A DNA stretch of 64,000 nt, from the NCBI RefSeq assembly GCF_003071365.1, contig NZ_CP028960.1, positions 2,214,501-2,278,500 on the forward strand, in the 5' to 3' direction. This stretch comes from Methyloceanibacter sp. wino2. Its GTDB lineage: Bacteria; Pseudomonadota; Alphaproteobacteria; Rhizobiales; Methyloligellaceae. Of the stretch, positions 61,425 to 64,000 are shown in pieces. The first letter of the stretch is position 1. Each line of letters begins with the position of its first letter. The notes below the pieces were generated by a model. It did no database searches. It saw only the letters and a list, made by a program, of their open reading frames with translations, and had not been told where the DNA came from. The position numbers and the translations under genes are program-made.

Positions 61425-62407
61425 ATGTTCGGTTTCGATATTTTTGCGATTGCGCTGCTGGTCCTGTTCGTCGTGACCGTGATGTCGGCGGTCAAGATCG
61501 TGCCGCAAGGCTACAATTACACCGTCGAACGTTTCGGACGGTACACGCGCACCCTGACGCCGGGCCTCGGCCTGATCATTCCCTTCATCGACCGCATCGG
61601 CCGCAAGCTCAACATGATGGAGCAGGTGGTCAACGTGCCGAGCCAGGAGGTGATTACCGGGACAATGCCATGGTGCGGGTCGACGGCGTGGCCTTCTTCC
61701 AGGTGCTCGATGCGCCTCGGGCCAGCTACGAGGTGACCGACCTCGAAAGCGCCATTCTCAATCTCACCATGACGAATATCCGTACGGTGATGGGCTCGAT
61801 GGATTTGGACAAGCTCTTGTCCGAGCGCGACGAGATCAATCACCGTTTGCTGACGGTGGTCGATGACGCGACGCACTCCTGGGGCGTCAAGGTCACCCGT
61901 ATCGAAATAAAGGATATCGAGCCGCCGCGCGATCTGGTCGACGCCATGGCGCGCCAGATGAAGGCCGAGCGAGACAAGCGCGCGGCGATCCTGACCGCGG
62001 AAGGCGAGCGGCAGGCGGCCATCCTGGAGGCCGAGGGCACAAAGCAAGCACAGATTCTGGCGGCCGAGGGCCGGCGCGAAGCAGCCTACCGCGATGCCGA
62101 GGCGCGTGAACGCGAAGCCGAGGCCGAAGCGCGGGCGACGGCGATGGTGAGCGAGGCGATCGCGTCGGGAAACGTCCAGGCGATCAATTACTTCGTCGCC
62201 AACAACTATGTGGACGCGCTGAAGGCGTTGGCCGCGGCGCCAAATCAGAAGGTCATGCTTATGCCGCTCGAAGCCTCCTCCGTGATCGGTTCGGTAGCGG
62301 GCGTCGCCGAGATTGCGCGGGAAGCTTTCGCCAGAGACTCGTCCGAAGCCACGCCGTCACCCAACAGCCCGCGGCCGCCGCGCGGCGGTTCGGTGCCCAG
62401 GGTCTAG
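61425..62407 (+). pseudogene. SPFH/band 7 (paraslipin) protein, frameshifted in this sequence
   Basis: Begins [44 protein letters not shown] (membrane anchor and SPFH start) and runs to VPSQEVIT; then [25 protein letters not shown] through the long helical EAxR-type coiled coil ([26 protein letters not shown]) lies one frame back. The junction reads ATTACCGGGACAAT where ACCCGGG is expected, so one C is missing near 61660. Joined length is about 327 residues. It forms a standard pair with the NfeD protein downstream and organises membrane microdomains or quality control. GGGGAGG precedes the start. Confidence 0.85.
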
Positions 62408-62433
62408 GGACAAGGCGCTAGGGACGCTCCACG

Positions 62434-62889
62434 ATGATGGAAACAATTGTCACTCTCGGTCCTTGGATTTGGTTGATCCTGGCGGCTGCGCTGCTTGTGT
62501 TCGAAATGCTCGCGCCAGGAATTTTCTTCATGTGGTTCGGGCTCGCCGCGCTCGTGACCGGGGTCATTGCCTTGCGCTACGAGGTGGCGTGGCAGTGGCA
62601 GCTCATCTGGTTTTGCGGCCTGTCTCTCGTCACAGTGATTCTGGTCAACCGATACTTACGGAAGAACCCGACCGAGACGGATGCGCCCCTTCTCAATCAG
62701 CGTGCGGCGCAACTCATCGGTGAGACCCACGAACTGGTGGACCCGATCGCAAACGGCCGCGGCAGCGTGCGCGTGGGCGACACGATCTGGCGCGTCGAGG
62801 GACCTGCCTTGCCCAAGGGCGCGCAGGTCACGGTGGTCGGCGCGGACGGGTCCATATTGAAAGTGGAGCCGGCGAAAACCGGCGCCTAA
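62434..62889 (+). CDS. NfeD family membrane protein
   Basis: A 151-residue short-form NfeD: three membrane helices (about 8-28, 30-50 and 55-75) and a C-terminal OB-like domain (about 85-148) with LIGETHELVDPIANGRGSVRVGDTIWRVEG. It lies 26 bases after the SPFH gene, the usual partner. Its 3' end converges on a small minus-strand gene 11 bases away. Confidence 0.9.
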   Translation: MMETIVTLGPWIWLILAAALLVFEMLAPGIFFMWFGLAALVTGVIALRYEVAWQWQLIWFCGLSLVTVILVNRYLRKNPTETDAPLLNQRAAQLIGETHELVDPIANGRGSVRVGDTIWRVEGPALPKGAQVTVVGADGSILKVEPAKTGA

Positions 62890-62900
62890 GCCGCAAGCGT

Positions 62901-63134
62901 CTAGGCCAGCGCCGAAATCTCTGAAATTTCGTCCGGGATCGGACCTGTGACGGTGTCTTTGTCCCAGAGCGCGGTAGCGATCCGGGTGCTGCCCGAACCG
63001 GTGACATGCACATCGCTGAAGCCAGCCTCGATCAGATGGCCCGCGACCATCTCGTTGGAGGCGAAGCTCTGGAGCAATCCAAGTGTAATCGTCGCGCGGT
63101 AGCGCTTGCCCTTCTCGACCGTAAACTCAGACAT
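62901..63134 (-). CDS. Small protein of unknown family, copy A
   Basis: A 77-residue soluble protein starting MSEFTVEKGKRYRATITLGLLQSFASNEMV, with VTGSGSTRIATALWDKDTV near the end. GGGGGATTG lies just before the ATG. It is clearly paralogous to the protein at 63241-63471. No signal peptide or known domain; the pattern suggests a compact alpha/beta fold. Confidence 0.65.
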   Translation of the reverse strand: MSEFTVEKGKRYRATITLGLLQSFASNEMVAGHLIEAGFSDVHVTGSGSTRIATALWDKDTVTGPIPDEISEISALA

Positions 63135-63240
63135 CAATCCCCCGAAGCTGCATGGCACGCATGGCCAGATTCCAGGTCATGTCCTAGTTCGTGGCGACGC
63201 GGGCATCAACTGCCTGGGGTGGGGCGAGGGCACGAAACGC

Positions 63241-63471
63241 TTAGATTTCGATTGGGTTCTGGATCCTGCTCGGCAACGGGACGGTCATTGTATCGTTCGA
63301 CCACGTCGCCTTGCCGATCCGTGTTCCGCCCGAGCCCGTGACCTCCACATCCGAGAAGCCGACCTTCTCGACTTCGGTCGCGACCCGGTCGTTGGAGGCC
63401 CATTTTTCGAAGAACTTGAGCTTGATCTCGGCCCTGTAGCGTTTGCCCTGTTCCAGCCTGAAGTTGGGCAT
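63241..63471 (-). CDS. Small protein of unknown family, copy B
   Basis: A 76-residue paralogue of copy A: MPNFRLEQGKRYRAEIKLKFFEKWASNDRVA, then GFSDVEVTGSGGTRIGKATWSNDTMTVPLP. Shared positions include GKRYRA, ASN, AGFSDV/VGFSDV and VTGSG.TRI.A.W. GGGGGGACC precedes the ATG. The pair lies between glpD and the NfeD gene on the minus strand. Function unknown. Confidence 0.65.
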   Translation of the reverse strand: MPNFRLEQGKRYRAEIKLKFFEKWASNDRVATEVEKVGFSDVEVTGSGGTRIGKATWSNDTMTVPLPSRIQNPIEI

Positions 63472-63509
63472 GGTCCCCCCGGCGCTAGAGTGTGGTGCGA
63501 CACCTCACT

Positions 63510-64000
63510 TTAGTTGTACAAGAACCATTCTTCAACCTTATCGTGTGATGGCTGGTCCAGAGACAGCTCCAGCTTGGTGCGGCGCCAGAGGAAGTCTTCG
63601 GCCGTGCTTGCGTCCTCAACTGTCGCAACATGCTCCAACTCCACCCGCGGGACGCCCGGAGCGATTTCTTCGGCAACGGCCGGGTCCTTTTCAAGCGCCG
63701 CGTACAGATCGTCGATCTTATCGCCATAGGTGAAGGCCCAGCGCTGACGCGTTTGCGGTGCAATCGCCGCCGGACCTTCTTCCGCGCGGGTACGCAGCGC
63801 GTCTCGATCCAGCGTCCCGCCATATTGAGGCACGCCCTTGGTCCAGGGCGGCCCCATGTCCAACCCCATCGATTGAAGCTTGGCCAGCACCCGCTCGGCC
63901 GTGGCGCGGTGGGTGGTGAGCTTGCCGCCCACCAGCGACAGAAACCCTCCGTTCCCTTGGGGCGCCGTCTCCAGCGTTACCTCCCGGGTTATGCGGCTGG
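63510..64000 (-). CDS. glpD: Glycerol-3-phosphate dehydrogenase, C-terminal part (runs off the window)
   Basis: The open frame continues to the window edge. The visible 163 residues cover the last FAD-domain strand (ITREVTLETAP, FLSLVGGKLTTHR, the GGKITTYR motif of GlpD) and the C-terminal helical DAO_C domain (TYGDKIDDLYAALEKDPAVAEEI, VATVEDASTAEDFLWRRTKLEL). GlpD oxidises glycerol 3-phosphate to dihydroxyacetone phosphate and feeds the quinone pool. The start lies beyond position 64000. Confidence 0.9.
   Translation of the reverse strand, partial: SRITREVTLETAPQGNGGFLSLVGGKLTTHRATAERVLAKLQSMGLDMGPPWTKGVPQYGGTLDRDALRTRAEEGPAAIAPQTRQRWAFTYGDKIDDLYAALEKDPAVAEEIAPGVPRVELEHVATVEDASTAEDFLWRRTKLELSLDQPSHDKVEEWFLYN

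Noticed and set aside
1..64000. CRISPR arrays, transposons, prophage, rRNA or tRNA genes
   Set aside because: No direct-repeat arrays, integrase or transposase motifs, att-like sites or cloverleaf sequences were recognised; small palindromic elements at 50.0 and 54.2 kb are the only mobile-like DNA seen.

Overview
The window is high-GC DNA from an alphaproteobacterium, most likely a methylotroph-like member of the Hyphomicrobiales (Rhizobiales). The pointers are the alphaproteobacterial-type porin, an ALA-synthase hemA of the C4 pathway, the imuA-imuB-dnaE2 mutagenesis cassette under a GTTC-N7-GTTC SOS box, a PqqB homologue, an ABC pair resembling those linked to PQQ alcohol dehydrogenase systems, and a cytochrome P460-like protein. 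The genus cannot be fixed from the sequence alone. I saw no rRNA, tRNA, CRISPR array, integrase, transposase or prophage.

Layout: 0-3.4 kb, end of a circularly permuted ATP-grasp/alpha-E/transglutaminase operon. 3.5-8.3 kb, MarR regulator, DUF202 membrane protein, secreted alpha/beta hydrolase, glucoamylase-type GH15 enzyme. 8.4-16.9 kb, stress-flavoured region: P460-like protein, TetR regulator with two matching operators, two tandem 34-codon exported peptides, cis-trans fatty acid isomerase, a second GH15 enzyme, an SDR and a frameshifted GMC oxidoreductase. 17-22.7 kb, GYF-domain membrane protein, hemA, single-domain response regulator, major porin. 22.9-27.1 kb, two ABC systems: a PedC/LutEF-like ATPase-permease pair and an NMT1/SsuABC-like importer. 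27.3-42 kb, an envelope/TonB island: OmpR-type regulator and kinase, two tandem paralogous beta-barrel-like proteins, a periplasmic protein with exbB-exbD-tonB, two tandem TonB-dependent receptors (one with an extremely acidic loop), an SH3-like and a PepSY-like secreted protein. 42-47 kb, a divergent orphan pqqB, a Cys-rich secreted protein, CHAD protein, and thiO-thiS-thiG-thiE. 47-55 kb, gamma-glutamyltransferase and the SOS mutasome. 55-64 kb, methyltransferase, L,D-transpeptidase, Flp pilin, DUF1007 plus NicO metal transporter, NUDIX, ferrochelatase, SPFH-NfeD pair, two small paralogous unknown proteins, and the 3' end of glpD.

Most unusual signals: (i) two nearly identical exported mini-peptides between a TetR operator and a terminator; (ii) palindromic elements inserted in frame inside dnaE2 and imuA, one nested in another, each encoding SPQ..A..AVGQ-like peptides, reminiscent of Rickettsia palindromic elements; (iii) a PqqB lacking its zinc-site cysteines and a metal-site histidine; (iv) a TonB receptor with 19 acidic residues in 25, near the LutEF-like ABC pair, suggesting a metal-uptake island; (v) two structured leader regions, one with mutually exclusive pairings.

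Caveat: five genes (GMC oxidoreductase, methyltransferase, NUDIX, ferrochelatase, SPFH) carry a single-base-deletion-type frameshift, all in the same direction. One is normally essential heme biosynthesis, so these are more likely sequence errors than real inactivation.
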